From assembly GCA_016748015.1 (NCBI GenBank), contig JAAOMT010000586.1, positions 914,534-978,533 of the forward strand: a DNA stretch of 64,000 bases, in the 5' to 3' direction. The notes beneath the pieces are model-generated. The model saw only the letters and a program-made list of their open reading frames with translations, was not told where the DNA came from and did no database searches. This DNA comes from Geosiphon pyriformis (lineage: Eukaryota > Glomeromycota > Glomeromycetes > Archaeosporales > Geosiphonaceae). A program made the translations under genes and the position numbers. Of this stretch, positions 1-11,640 are shown in pieces (positions within the stretch are counted from its first letter, which is position 1; each line of letters starts with the position of its first letter).

Positions 1-1475
1 TATTGTATTTTGGACTATGGATATATGATAAGTATAATACAAAGTAAAATTGATTGTTAACTAACTGTCTTTTCAACTTCTACAACTACTTGCTTTTATA
101 TATTCTTTTGGTTTTATAGAATTGCTTTCAATTGCTTCACTATTTCTAGCTATTGCTCATTATTGCTAACTATTGCTCATGTTTGTCCTATGTTACCTCA
201 AGTTGTATCACGTTTTTTTTGTTATGTTTCTTTGTTACATTTTTCCCATAGCTTTTTGGTTTTTCTACTTGGATAACAGCACTAGAGTTCTGTAGTTTTT
301 TTCAGCTAGACTTAAGCTGTGACTAACATATACTACTGGGTGTTTTCTTTCATTCAGTCTTTTTTGAGATAGTACAGCTCCTAATGCTTGACCCAATGCA
401 TTGGTTGTAATTATGAATGGTTTGCTATAATTTGGATAGATCAGTACTAGAACTTAAATAAGCTTTTTTCTTAATATATCAAAGGCTTTTTGCTGGTTTT
501 CTGTCCATTCATATTTAGTGTTCTTTGCTTAGAGCTGGTATAATGACTGAGCCAGTTTGGAAAAGTCTTGATGAAATGGCAGTAGTAACTTGCAAATTCC
601 AAGAATGCTCATAGTTCAGTTAAGTTGGTAAATACTGGAAAGTTTTAATTATCTTGTCTGGATCTGTTTTGATGCCATCTTTGCTTACAATATGTCCCAA
701 AAACTTGAGTTCGGTTTTTCCAAAGAAATATTTGGTTGTATTTAATTTTAATTCAGCTCTTCTTAGTCTTTCAAATACTTGTTGAAAATAATGTAAATAA
801 TCATTGAATGTCTTAAAAAACATATTGGTGTCATCTAAGTAAACAATTACTAATTTTCACAGTAGTTCAGTATAAACAATTTTCATGAGCTATTGAAATG
901 TAGTTGATACATTCATTAAGCCAAAAGACATAACTTCAAATTTAAAATTTCTTTCTCAGGTTGTAAAAGCCATTTTTTTCTTATCTTCTGGTTTTATGGC
1001 TACTTGCCAGTAACCATTATCTAAGTCTAATGTTAAGAACTATTTTTTTCTTCCAAATGTATTGAAAAGTTTCTGGATCTTTGGAGTTAAATAACTATCT
1101 CCTTTTGTTATTCCATTAAGTTTTCAGTAATCTATGCAAAACTAAATCTTCCCATTTTTTTTCCAAACCAATACAACTAGTGAAGACTATGAACTCATTA
1201 ATGGTTGAATTAACCTGTTGTCTAGCATTCTATTAATTTCTTGTCAGATAATCTTATGGCTAATTGGTGGTACTTGGTATGCTCTTTGTTTTATTGGCAT
1301 AGTGTCTTCAATCTTGATCTGGTGTTGGATTATGTCTGTTTTGCCAAATTTATTTTCACTTGCAAAAATGTTAGTAAAATTGTTAAGTAACATTTTGAGT
1401 TGCATCTGTTAAAATAGGTTTAGATTTTCTAAGTTTATTTGTTCTAATTGTTTTGATTGGAACAAATAATATTTG
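1..1475 (-). pseudogene. Copy A reverse transcriptase and start of RNase H (broken)
   Basis: The clearest stretch is 620-823, which reads through the RT fingers/palm boundary with the motif FLGHIVSKDGI, the same block as in copy C near 18000. The catalytic YLDD is at 830-841 and is intact. Upstream RT blocks lie at about 900-1200. Below 540 the frame reads RNase H-like sequence (AEKNY-type block near 300). Several stops and shifts prevent one open frame. The role in the parent element would be cDNA synthesis. Only fragments of up to about 65 codons remain open. Confidence 0.8.
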
Positions 1476-1477
1476 TT

Positions 1478-2589
1478 CTATCCATAGATTATTTGTGATG
1501 TAATATTCACATATTCGCAAAGCTGTGAAAAATCTGAAATGGGGTTTGGTAGTTGATCTTCAACTTTAGTGTTTAAATATTTAATAGTGGTTCCTTTTGG
1601 TATCTTAATGACATCTTCTGTTGTGTTGTAGATAGAAATTTTAATGTGGTTTTTGTTTTTGGCTGGTATGTATAGATTGATAAGTCTAATTTCTCTTGAT
1701 TTGCAAATAGTTGGTTCTATTTCAAAAATCTGTGCCTGATTTTTTACTTTTCTTTTCAATACTAACATATGCCTGTTATATAGTGAAATAAAAACCAATT
1801 GATTGGTGGAGATAATTTTTTTCTTGTCAACAATTTTTTTTTCTGTTATATTGACTGGCACATCTATTCTACTTGTGGATCCAAATTTACTTATTTTTCT
1901 AACTGTAATTCCTAATTTTTCTCTGTTTTTTACTAATACTAATTGAGCTATTTTAACCAGAAACGGAAATATTGTCTGTACTATTTTTCATTTGGCTCTA
2001 TCACATAGGTCTTTTCTGAGTCATTTTGTAGCATAATAATAATATTTCCTACATATTCTGTATCAATTATTCTTCCTTTAATGTTGATTCCTTTTTTTGC
2101 TAGACTATTCTTTGATGCTAGTTGAACTATTGTTGTTGTTAGAATTTTCAGTGCTATTTTAAGATCAATGCATATGCACAAATTTGGTTTTAATTTGATG
2201 ACATCTTTCCCTGAATATCTCAGATTAAACTCAGCATCAGTATTATATACACATTCTGACATGATATCTTTATCATTATCACTAAACCATTTTAGTTCCT
2301 GCTTCTTAGTAAGATTAAGGAGCATGATATATTGTTTGAAGTTTGAATCATTGTTATTTTGGTTGCTATATTGAGTGGCACTAAAACTATTATTATTATT
2401 GTCATCATTGTCAGAATTTGAATTGGGATTGAAATTTAATTCCAATTCTAATGTGCAGCTACTGATTGGTTTTTCCTCTTCTGAGATTATGTAGATTATG
2501 CATAATAGTGAATTGTAAATAAAATCACAATTGTCACAATATTCAAAATCACTGGAAATTAAACAATGTTGGCATAATTTAGTATTCAA
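1478..2589 (-). pseudogene. Copy A dUTPase domain and pol linker
   Basis: The 202-residue frame at 1981-2589 begins with a CX2C-X8-CX2C cluster (CQHC...CDNC). After an Asn-rich stretch it enters a dUTPase fold: a degraded motif 1 (AEFNLRY where AGYDLRY is usual), a QLASKNSLA block for motif 2 and GRIIDTEYVGNI for motif 3. A one-base shift follows near 1981. The next frame carries a degraded motif 5 (KFGSTSR for GFGSTGR) and then a 127-residue linker at 1478-1861 with an NLYIPAK block that is also present in copies B and C. dUTPases hydrolyse dUTP to dUMP and limit uracil in cDNA. The motif changes suggest an inactive enzyme here. Confidence 0.75.
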
Positions 2590-2823
2590 CTGTTTTAGCC
2601 ATTGTTTTTGCTCTTTTCTTGTTGGGGCCAGTTGTTAGTAGTGTTTGAAAAATTCTTTAGGATTGTCCTTAATGTTATTAAAGACATCAAAGATTTAGAC
2701 ATATTTAGGTTCTGAAAGTAATAAGGGGTTGTTTTTGATTTCTAGTAGTTCATGTCTTCTACTTTCACATTTACCATTTTCCAAATTTCATGTTCATCAT
2801 GGAAATATTCTTTCAGTCATTTA

Positions 2824-3075
2824 TTAAGATGGTATATTGACATGTTTTATTGCATGTTTTTTCATGTTCAGGAATGTTATTCTACATTTTTTTGTCAAGC
2901 AAAATGGTTTTACAGATAAGATAAGACTCATTATCTCATTTTTTTGTCTTTTTGGTTGTCTAAACCATTCGAAGATGCAAAAATAACAATAAAATTTTGT
3001 TGCCATTGGGTATTCTTCATCATTACTACAGCATATATCTATTGATAACAATTTCTTGCCACAATTAACACACAC
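2824..3075 (-). pseudogene. Copy A cysteine-rich segment between protease and dUTPase
   Basis: An 83-residue frame carries CVNCGKKLLSIDICC, an EEYP block and then CYFC. The same pattern (CX2C-KKL-SI-C, EEY, C-X2-C, W) is present in copy C at 15670-15780, which supports a real protein module. Pairs of cysteines at this spacing usually bind zinc, but I recognise no named family. A second part of the module, next to the dUTPase, is the CX2C...CX2C cluster at 2520-2580. Confidence 0.6.
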
Positions 3076-3546
3076 CAGTTTTGGTTAGTGATAGTTAGAT
3101 GGTTGTAATAAAGTATAGATATATGAGATATAAGTTGTAATAGTTACTGGTGCTGGCTTTTCTTTTTTTTTTTTTTTTTTTCAGTTTCTTCTCACTTCCA
3201 ACTTGGTGTCAGTTTGTCCTGATTGTTATTAGTTTACAATATTTGATTGTTATTCCAGATAAGTTCTTCTTTCTATTTTTTCTTTTCTTTGTTGTCTTAT
3301 GAGGGTATAGATGGTAGTTTGTTGTGTTTGTCATTGGTCTATAAGACTTGGTAGGCTTTTTAGATAGGTTTTTTTTTTTTCTTCAAGCTCAATTAAGGGT
3401 GTTAGAGTATAAATGGTTTTAAAGTCACCACACATGGCTGGTATATGTGTGTGTCATCTGTTCTAATTGAGTTGGAGCTCCTGTATAGTCCAATTCAATA
3501 CTGTATTGATTTTGGACAACCAGTTATTGCTAATGAGTGTTTGGTA

Positions 3547-3795
3547 CTAAGTGGCTTCCATTACTAAGACTTTGATGAGAATAATAATACCATTGACTTC
3601 AAATAAGAAGTCATCAATTTCACTTATAGGAGTTTTGGTTATTCTATTAGCTGTAATAATTCTGGTGTTAGCAGCATGATCAACTTGGCAACTTAATTGG
3701 TTTATGAGTTGTCTTGTGATAATGCTGTCTGCTAAACCACTATTAAAAATGAGCTTGATAGATTGATCATTAACTTTGGCATCAGTGTACATCAT
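3547..3795 (-). pseudogene. Copy A retropepsin-like aspartic protease
   Basis: The frame shows the active-site block as IFNSGLADSIITRQL, followed by the hydrophobic strand and a DDFLFEVNGI block matching copy C (DNFLFTLDGI). Retroelement proteases need D-S/T-G. Here the aspartate codon is AAT (3742-3744), so this copy should be inactive as written. About 82 codons remain open. Confidence 0.7.
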
Positions 3796-4369
3796 GGTAA
3801 TAAGTTTGGTGTTAAAAGCAATTCCACTAAGTAATAGAATTGGAACAATTTCTTCGAGTTCAAAAGAGAATATAACAGCAAGAATTTTGTTTTTGGTACT
3901 GGTTGCTGGTAAAATATTGCTGGTAGGTGGCTGTTTTTGGTTGGTTTTTTGGTTGTTGGGTGAGACATTTTTTGGGGTAATTAAGAGACTTAAATAGTGT
4001 TAAAAATTCAGGGTTTGGGTGTACCCAGTTCTTGAATTCTACTGACACAATCCTGATGGCTGATTTAATGAACTGGAAATTAGTTGGTAGACAACTATTG
4101 CCAATCTCCAGTTTTGGGTAATTCTTGATTTGGGATTTCCTAATGTTATTTGAGCTGAGTTTGGTGGTGGTGTTAGAATTATGAGTGTCTAATAAATTAT
4201 TTATGGCTGTGATGGTTGATATATTATGAGTGTTGCTGATTAATAAATTGGTGCTTGATAGATTGGCTGTGTTATTTAAGTATAATGAGACTGATATTGA
4301 TATTGTTTGGTTGATAAATTGTTGACATAATTTGGGGTTTAAAATCTGTGATCAGAGTTTTGATACTAA

Positions 4370-5310
4370 TTTCCTGATTATTGGTTGTCTATTTTTAATC
4401 AGCAATTGATTCTTAAATGTTCTTGTTTACCACAATAGTGGCAAATATGTGTTTTTTGTTACCATTGCTAATTGCTCAATAATAATGGATGCAATTAATT
4501 TTGGGAACAATTTGAGTTTTCCTAATTATTGCATCATTGTGAAGATTAATAAATTGCCTGATTGTTGTTAGCTAAGTATCTTTCTAATTTTTGATTGATC
4601 AAATTACTAAACTGTTTCAATTTGGAATCCAAGTCAGATGATCTGTTCATTACTAGATTTATGACTTTGATGTGATTGACTTCTAATTTGACAGCTTCAA
4701 AATTTCTGATATGAGTGACTGCAGCTTGAAGGTTGACTGGATATTATGAATGTATATGTTGGAGAATACTATTGTATAGTCCACAGATAAACTGATTCAG
4801 AATCTGGGCCACTGTAAAATAGTTGGCATCAATGGCTTGAATTTGGCACAAATTTTTGTGGAAGCATCTTAGGTAGGTAGTAACTGCTTCACTTTCTCTT
4901 TGCTTGATGGTGGTAAAGGTATTTGTCAAATAGTTAATACTATTATTATTACTGAAATATCTCAAAAATTCAAGTTTGAATTCTTAGAAAGTTTGTGGTT
5001 TGGCAGCTAAACTCTGATATCATAAATTAGCAGTATCTTAGAAAAAATAGAGAATCATTTGAAGGGCTCTATTATTGTTTTATCCATTGGCTGTAATAGC
5101 TTTTTTCACATTATTGAGCCATACTTAGGCATTATCTTTCTTGCCAGTAAATTTCTCAATTTTGGTAATAGGTGCATATGCCATTGATGCTAATGGTAGT
5201 TGTTGTTGCAGTTGGAGTTGGAGTTGCTGTTGCTGTTTTTGCTGAGATGGTAGTTGTGGCTGTTGCTGTTGCTGTTTGGCAATTGGTGGGGCTAGAGGTG
5301 AATCAATCAT
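4370..5310 (-). pseudogene. Copy A Gag capsid and zinc knuckle
   Basis: From 5310 down the frame has a glutamine-rich stretch made of CAG/CAA codons (5190-5290), then a Gag capsid-like region around 4744-4965 (helical, with QILNQFICGL matching copy C QILDQFITGL). A CCHC zinc knuckle CHYCGKQEHLRINC follows at about 4395-4445 and is intact. Stops (for example near 5120 and 4745) split the frame. The role in the parent element is particle assembly and RNA binding. Confidence 0.7.
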
Positions 5311-6157
5311 GATTACTGGAAATAAGTTTTGGGCAACAATAAGGGTGGTATTTAGATTGTTCTGATTTGACTAAATTAAAACAATCAGAATTTGAATTTC
5401 CAGGTTTTTTAAAATCAGATTTTGCTTATTAATTTTTTGATCATTATTTTCATCTTTCTTGAAGTCAGTTATTTCTCAAGAATTAATGGTTCCAAAATCT
5501 GGTTGTGGTAATGGTGATCAAACTCCTGATAGCATTGGAGATCATAATTTAAATCCCTTAAAATAATCATCATATGTTCTTAATAACTTTGTTTTCTTCT
5601 GTTTACTTTGAACAAAATTCTGTTCAGTAGTGTTGTTATGCTTGCTGTAAACACACTTGTTATATTGATAGTGTTTCTGGGTGTGTAGTGATATGATAGA
5701 TTAGCAGGTAAATCAAATCTTTGTTTCTTCCAAGTGGATAGTTGGACTTGCTTTGAGGTTTCTGTTGGTGTTTGCAATCTTTCTTTTTCTTTGTTGACAA
5801 AAATAATAAAAAATTTTTGTTTAGTGTATTTTTCTATTTCTCTATTTATTTCCATAATTAGTAGTGCAAATAGATAATTTTGTGGAAGGGTAGTGCTTTG
5901 GAGTAGTTTACTAAAGAAATTGTTAAAAGTAGATTCTGGATCTCCTTAATTTTCCAAGTAGTATGCAATTTTTTTGTTAACGTAACAATTAAAAGTTGAT
6001 TCTGTTGACCAATTACTATTTGTTAATCTGAGATGAGTGTAATAATATTGAAATAAAGATTTTGCAAATCCCAAGTGGTTTGTTTCTGTTTTTTTAAATT
6101 CTGTTATTGTTTTAGATGGTTGCTGTTGGTGCTGGTTTTCTGTTGGATTATACTTTA
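5311..6157 (-). pseudogene. Copy A presumed Gag N-terminal region
   Basis: This stretch lies between the primer binding site and the recognisable capsid. It holds two short open frames (5580-5855 and 5946-6170) rich in Thr, Asn and Gln, and I recognise no domain. Copy C has a comparable unrecognised N-terminal part of Gag in the same place, so by position this is probably degraded Gag leader. The true start codon cannot be placed. Confidence 0.35.
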
Positions 6158-6169
6158 CAGAAAGCACCA
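6158..6169 (-). promoter_or_regulatory. Copy A primer binding site
   Basis: On the minus strand TGGTGCTTTCTG begins two bases inside the LTR end. It would pair with a tRNA 3' end of the form CAGAAAGCACCA. The first eleven bases are shared with copy C, so both use the same primer tRNA, which I cannot name from this sequence. Confidence 0.65.
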
Positions 6170-6171
6170 AA

Positions 6172-6971
6172 TGTTACAGATGATTATTTGGGGTTTCAAA
6201 TCCAATAACAAACCCATAACTTGGTGCTCAATAGCTGAATTATGTTGGTAATGTTTGAAGGTTTTGGTGATCTAAAAGTTTTGGTTAAGTTTTTTGTATA
6301 ATAAATAAAGATTCAATTGTTGTTTTAATAGCCTCTTGGAATTACAATTCTATCAAATTTCTTTCTTGATGTGGTGGCTAATAATCCTCCTGGTAAGCTA
6401 TCCTTAAATCTATAAGTTCTTTGCCCTTATTTTATGAGTCTTTTACCAGTCCCTATGACATCTGTAACTTAGCACTTTTAATCCTTAATCAATTAATAAA
6501 ACAAAACAAAAAAATAAAAATAAAAATAAAAAAATCAATCAAAATAAGCCAAGGCAATTAAGTTGGTATCCTGTCAATAGCTGTAATCAAGAGTTATTGT
6601 TCCAGTGTGATTAAGTATTGACAGTTGTCAACATGAAGTGTTGATAGTGAAGAGTAAATTAAGATAACAAATAATTATTTATTAATATTTTGTGAATTAA
6701 AAAATTGTTTAAATGAAATCTAAACTGAGAGTTCTGTTTTTTTTGCTTTTAATGCTATTGCTATATATACATATTTGGGATTTCTTAATTCTTCCATTCT
6801 TTCTGCCAGAAATTCTGAAATTTCTGGAATTCTGCAATTTCTTGAGAAGAATCCTGGAATTCTGAAATTCTGTGATTTCTCATATAAGAATCCTGGAATT
6901 TCATATTTTATTGCATCTATTTCTGATTGACTAATATATACTACTATGATTCCTATCTTCTATAAGTAACA
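6172..6971 (-). repeat. Copy A 5' LTR (about 800 bp)
   Basis: The ends are short inverted repeats, TGTTAC at 6971 and GTAACA at 6172 in element orientation, with the primer binding site directly inside. The outer end coincides with the break in copy B's integrase reading. The LTR carries a TATA-like TATATA at about 6763-6768 (minus strand). About 50 bp upstream of that is a run of GAA/TTC motifs. The partner LTR is outside the window, so age cannot be estimated. Confidence 0.75.
6817..6829 (-). promoter_or_regulatory. Heat-shock-element-like motif in copy A LTR
   Basis: The sequence GAAATTTCTGGAA fits GAAnnTTCnnGAA, three alternating pentamers, which is the binding pattern of heat shock factor. 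It sits in a stretch (6805-6895) with many further GAATTC/GAAATTC half sites and lies about 50 bp upstream of the LTR TATA box. The pattern is symmetric, so strand is nominal. Binding is inferred. Confidence 0.5.
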
Positions 6972-7700
6972 ATATGTGTTAATGTTTATTTTAACTAATA
7001 ATATTACTGTTCTATTATAAACAAGTTCAAATGGTATTGCTTGTGTAATATCTTGCTTCATTATTTAATAAGCAAATAGTACTGAAAGTATAAACAAATT
7101 CTATTTGTCTTGGTTTTTTTGGTTAATCTTGGCTATCACTTTACACAATGTTTTGTTAAATCTTTTGACTAAGCTATTTGTTTGTAGATGGTATGATAAT
7201 AATAATGGTCTCTTAATTCCAAATTTTTGACTTAATTCTGTTAGTGTTTTGTTCACAAAGTAAGTTTTTTGATCTGATAATAATTTTTTTAAACATTTAT
7301 GTCAATAAATCAAATTTTGGTGTATAAATTTGGCTATAAATTCTACATCTGCTCTTTGAATTGCTTTTACTTTTGGCCATTTTGTGAAATATTTTATAGT
7401 TACTGCTATATAATGATTGCCTCTGCTGGTTATTATTAATGGTTCAACTAAGTCAATTTCAATTTAATCAAATAATTGTTCTACTTTAATTGGTCTTAGT
7501 GGTTTATTGGATTTTGTTTCTCTTTTTTTCTGATAAACATCACAATTTTGAACATATTGGATAATATCTAGATACATAAATGGCCAATAATATCTTTTTT
7601 TGGTTCTTTTCATGGTTGTTTTTTTATAAAAATATTCTGCTGTTAAATCTGAATGCATGTTAAATATTATTGTTCTTTTTTCTGGTTCTGTAATTACTTT
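6972..7700 (-). pseudogene. Copy B integrase, truncated by copy A
   Basis: The zinc-binding HHCC region is at 7464-7658 (RYYWPFMYLDIIQYVQNCDVYQ), where the second His and the last Cys are both Tyr, so the finger is damaged. The core follows at about 7060-7450. The last readable block near 6990-7060 contains KQDITQAIPFELVYNRT, matching copy C KQDTTKHIPFDLTYGRT. The match stops at 6972. The missing remainder should be on the far side of copy A. Confidence 0.7.
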
Positions 7701-7989
7701 AAGTGGCTGATCTGAATATTTTATGTTCTTTTAATATAATATATCTTGGTAAGTGATAAAACATTTTGCTTGTTATTTTATGTTGTTTTGTTTTTTTTAA
7801 GATAATTTCTTCTTAAACTGTTGAGTATTAATATAATATTGAAATTGTTAATATTTTTGGTGTGTTTATCTTTTGTTATATTTTTGGGTTGAAAATGTTC
7901 TTAGATTTGTTTTATTTGTGACAAACTGTTGGCATTTTTATTTTTTTTTTCTCTTTTATAATGTACTATATAATTAAATAGTGATAGTT

Positions 7990-9300
7990 CTATTTTTTAT
8001 TTTGTATGGCAATTATTTCCAAATTTTTGCTTTTGAATTGATGTTAATTCTTTGTGATTAGTGTACATATTAAACTTTTGACTTAAATATTCCTTCTATT
8101 TAATGACAGCCCAATAGATAGCTAAGTATTCTAGTGTTAAAATTCTATAGTTTCTTTTGGCTGGACTTAAACTTTTGCTGATATATGTCACTGGATGTTT
8201 TTGTCTATCTGCTTTTTTTTGTGACAATACTGCTTTTAATGTTTGACCAGATACATCAATAGTGATAATAAATAACTTGTTGTAATCTGAATAGATTAAT
8301 ACTGGTGCTTAAATAAGCTTTCTTCTTAAGATATCAAAAGCTTCTTGTTGAGTTTCAGTCTATTTATATTTCACATTCTTTGTTTAAAGCTAGTAAAGTG
8401 GTTGAGCCAGTTTGAAAAAGTTCTGAATAAAGTGGTAATAGTATCTGGCAAATTCTAAGAATACTTTAAATTCTGTAAAATTTGTTGGTATTAAAAAATT
8501 CTTAATTATTCTAGATCTATTTTGATGCTGCCTTTGCTTATAACATGTTTCAAAAATTTCAGTTTTGTTTTGTTAAAAAAGCACTTGTTTGCATTCAATT
8601 TTAATTCAGTTCTTCTTAATTTTTCGAACACTTGCTAAAGATGATAAAAATGATTGAGATAATTATCAAATATTTTTGAGAACACATTAGTGTTATCTAA
8701 ATAGACTACTATTGATATTAATTTCTATAATAATCTAGTGTAGATAATTTCTATAAGCCATTAGAAAGTGGCTGGAGCATTAGTTAAACTAAATAGCATA
8801 ATATCAAATTTGAAGTTCTCTTCTTTAATTATAAATGTTGTCTTCTTTTTATCCTCTAGTTTTATGGCTGCTTGTCAATAACTACTGTCTAAATCCAAAG
8901 TAAAGAACTATTTCTTTCTTTCAAAAGTGTTAAATAATTTTTGGATTCATAGAATTAGATAGCTGTCTCCATGAGTTATATTGTTAAGCTTCCTATAATC
9001 TACACAAAAGTGGATTTTTCCATTTTTTTTTTAGACTAATACCACTGGTGATAACCATGAATTTATTGATAGTTGAATTAATCCATTGTCCAATATCTGA
9101 TTGATTTTTTGTTGGATGATTTTATGGCTTGCTGGTGGGATTCTGTATGTTTATTATTTTATTAGCACTGTATCTTCTGTTTTAATTTGGTGTTAGATGA
9201 TATCAGTTCTACCAAATTCATTTTTACTGGCAAATATGTTAGTAAAATTGTTAAGTAGCATCTTGAGTTGTATATGTTAAAATGGGTCTAAGTTTTCCAA
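7990..9300 (-). pseudogene. Copy B reverse transcriptase and RNase H (broken)
   Basis: RT blocks are found from about 9200 down. The catalytic loop at 8692-8703 reads YLDN, so the second catalytic aspartate is lost by a G-to-A change. RNase H-like blocks lie around 8040-8330. The layout matches copies A and C at the nucleotide level, but stops and shifts are frequent. Confidence 0.7.
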
Positions 9301-9324
9301 GTTTATTTGTTTTAATTGTTCTGG

Positions 9325-10176
9325 TTAAAGCAAATAATATTCTTCCTGTTTGTATATTGTTTGTGATATGATATTCACATATTCACAAAGTTGTGAAAAG
9401 TCTAAAATAATGTTTGGTAGTTGGTTTTCAACTTTAGTGTTCAAGTATCCAATAGTAGTTTCATTTAATATTTCTATAATGTCTTTAGTTGTGTTGTAGA
9501 TAGAAATTTTAATGTGTTTATAGTTCTTGGCCAGTATATAAAGATTGGTAATTTTAATTTTTCTTGATTCACAAATAGTTGGTTTCACTTTAAAAATCTG
9601 GGACTGGTTCTTCACTTTTTTTTCTATTACTAATATATACTAATCATATAGTGGAATGAAAATTAATTGATTGGTAAAGATAATTTTTCTCTTATTAATT
9701 GTTTCTTTCTTTGTTATATTGACTGGTACATCTATTTTATTCATAGATTCAAATTTATTTATCCCTTTTGCAATTATTTCTAATTCTTCTCTTGTTTTTA
9801 CTAACACTAATTGAGCTATTTTTATTAGAGGTAGGAATATTGCCTATGCTATTTTTTCATTTGGTTTAATTGTGTATCCTTTTTTTAAGTCATTTTGTAG
9901 CATTGCAATAATATTTCTTATATATTTTATATCAATTATTCTTTCTTTAATATTAATTACTTTTTTTATTAAGCTAAATCTAGATACTAATTGAATCATT
10001 GTTGTTATTAGAATTTCTAGTGTTATTTTTAAATTTCTATTAATGTGTGAATATGGTTTCAATCTGATAGCAGTTTTTTCTAAATATCTAAGATTAAACT
10101 CTGTATTGGTATTATGTATATATTTTGGCATAATATTTTTGTTATTATTACTGAACCATTTCAGTTTTTGCTTCAT
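9325..10176 (-). pseudogene. Copy B dUTPase domain and linker
   Basis: The frame at 9844-10176 shows the dUTPase order with altered motifs: TEFNLRY (motif 1 region), QLVSRFSL (motif 2) and ERIIDIKYIRNIIAML (motif 3, normally GIIDAGYVGNI). The linker at 9325-9615 has NLYILAKNYKHIKISIYNTT, close to copy A. Gly-to-Lys/Arg and Asp-to-Asn changes are typical of G-to-A decay and the domain is surely inactive. Confidence 0.65.
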
Positions 10177-10200
10177 AAAGAGATTTAAAAGTGTAATATA

Positions 10201-10960
10201 TTATTCAGAGTTGTAATTAAAATTTGAATCATCATTATTGTTGCCATAATAAACAAAATTAGAACCATTGTTGTTATTATTATTAGAGTTTAAATTAGGC
10301 TTAAATTTTGATTTCGATTCTGCTATACATTCACTGATTGGTTTTTCTTCTTTAGGAATCAAATAAATTATGCATGATAGTAGATTATAAATAAGATCAC
10401 AATTATTACAATAATTAAAGTCACTGGGAATTAAGCAATGTTTATACAGTTTTATATTTAACTGTTCCAAATACTGTTCTTGGTTTTCTCTAATAGATGC
10501 TAAGTTTTGGTAGTATTTGTAAAATTGTTCTGGATTACTTAAAATGTCAAGAAATATGTCTGAATTTGGAATAAGAATGGTCTCAACTGGTTTTGGTGGG
10601 TTGTTTTTGATTACCAATATTTCATTGGGCAAAGTATTTTTGACTTTGGCACTTGTCATTTATCAGATTTTGTTTTTATTATGTAAATAATTATCTAAGT
10701 ATAAGAGTACTTAGTTTTATGTAGTGTTAAAAAGTGTTTTTCAGCTTACCTAATTACTAATAAGGATTATGTATTGACATAATATGTCACACATTCCTCT
10801 TTAACCAGAAATATTATTTTATATTTCTTCATCAAGTAGCATTTTTCCACAAATAAGACATGATTTATTGTCTCATTTTCCTTGTCATTTTGGATAACCA
10901 AAATGTTTTCAGTAATATGATTTGCAGTAATAATAAATATGCATTCAGTAGTCTTCATCT
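10201..10960 (-). pseudogene. Copy B cysteine-rich segment
   Basis: The 152-residue frame at 10201-10659 ends with the pre-dUTPase cluster YKHC...CNNC, where the first Cys of the copy A cluster has become Tyr, followed by an Asn/Ser-rich spacer. The short frame at 10767-10958 corresponds to the first cysteine module, strongly eroded. Position and order are the same as in copies A and C. Confidence 0.5.
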
Positions 10961-11394
10961 GGTGTTATTTAAGCTTTCATGAATGAAAACTTTTTTTTGT
11001 AGTCAATATATCTAAGAAAAATGTAGAATAGTTTCTTTTTTGTGTCTACTAAATATGATGTGTATCAACTGTTAGCAGTTTTGCTAATGTCAATGGTGGT
11101 TTGTGATTCATTTTTTTTTTCTCTTTGTTATTTTATAATAGAGTTGATAGTAGCTTGTTATGGTCTTTTTCAGTCCACAATACTTAATATACTTTCCAGA
11201 TAGATTTTTTTTCTTCTTCCAATTTAATTAGTGGCAGTATTAGTATAGTAATGTTTGTTTGGAAGTGATTGCAGGTAGTAGATACTCAAGTTTGCAAATT
11301 ATTATGACTGAACTATAGTTTTTAGGTATTTTAATTGAGCACTGCATTGGTTTTAGACAACCAATTATTACCAATAAGAGCTTAGTACTATGTG

Positions 11395-11640
11395 GCTTTT
11401 ATTACCAATACTTTGATTGGTATTTTGATGTCATTAACTTCAAATAGAAAGTTGTCAATCTTATTAACGAGCATTTTTGTTATTTTATCAGCAGTAATAA
11501 TTCTGGTGCTGGCAGTGTAATCAACTTAGTGACTTAATTAGTCCATGAGTTGTTGTGTAATAATACTGTTTACTAAACTACTATTAAAGATTAGCTTAAT
11601 AGAATAACTATTAACTTTAATATTAGTGTATATTGTAATA
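11395..11640 (-). pseudogene. Copy B protease remnant
   Basis: The minus-strand reading around 11560-11600 gives KLIFNSSLVNSIIT, aligned to copy A LIFNSGLADSIIT. The catalytic aspartate is again Asn (AAT, 11583-11585) and the following glycine is Ser. Further down, the block corresponding to DNFLFEVNGI is still recognisable. No frame over 60 codons remains. Confidence 0.55.

Larger units (their letters stand above)
1..6971 (-). mobile_element. Ty3/gypsy LTR retrotransposon, copy A (3' end outside window)
   Basis: Reading the minus strand from 6971 down gives an LTR, a primer binding site, gag with a zinc knuckle, protease, cysteine-rich segment, dUTPase, reverse transcriptase and the start of RNase H, which runs off at position 1. 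This order with RT ahead of the expected integrase is Ty3/gypsy. The frame is broken by stops and short indels, but the RT catalytic loop is still YLDD. The element lies inside copy B: B's integrase reading stops at 6972, where A's LTR begins. The other LTR and integrase should lie left of this window. Confidence 0.85.
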
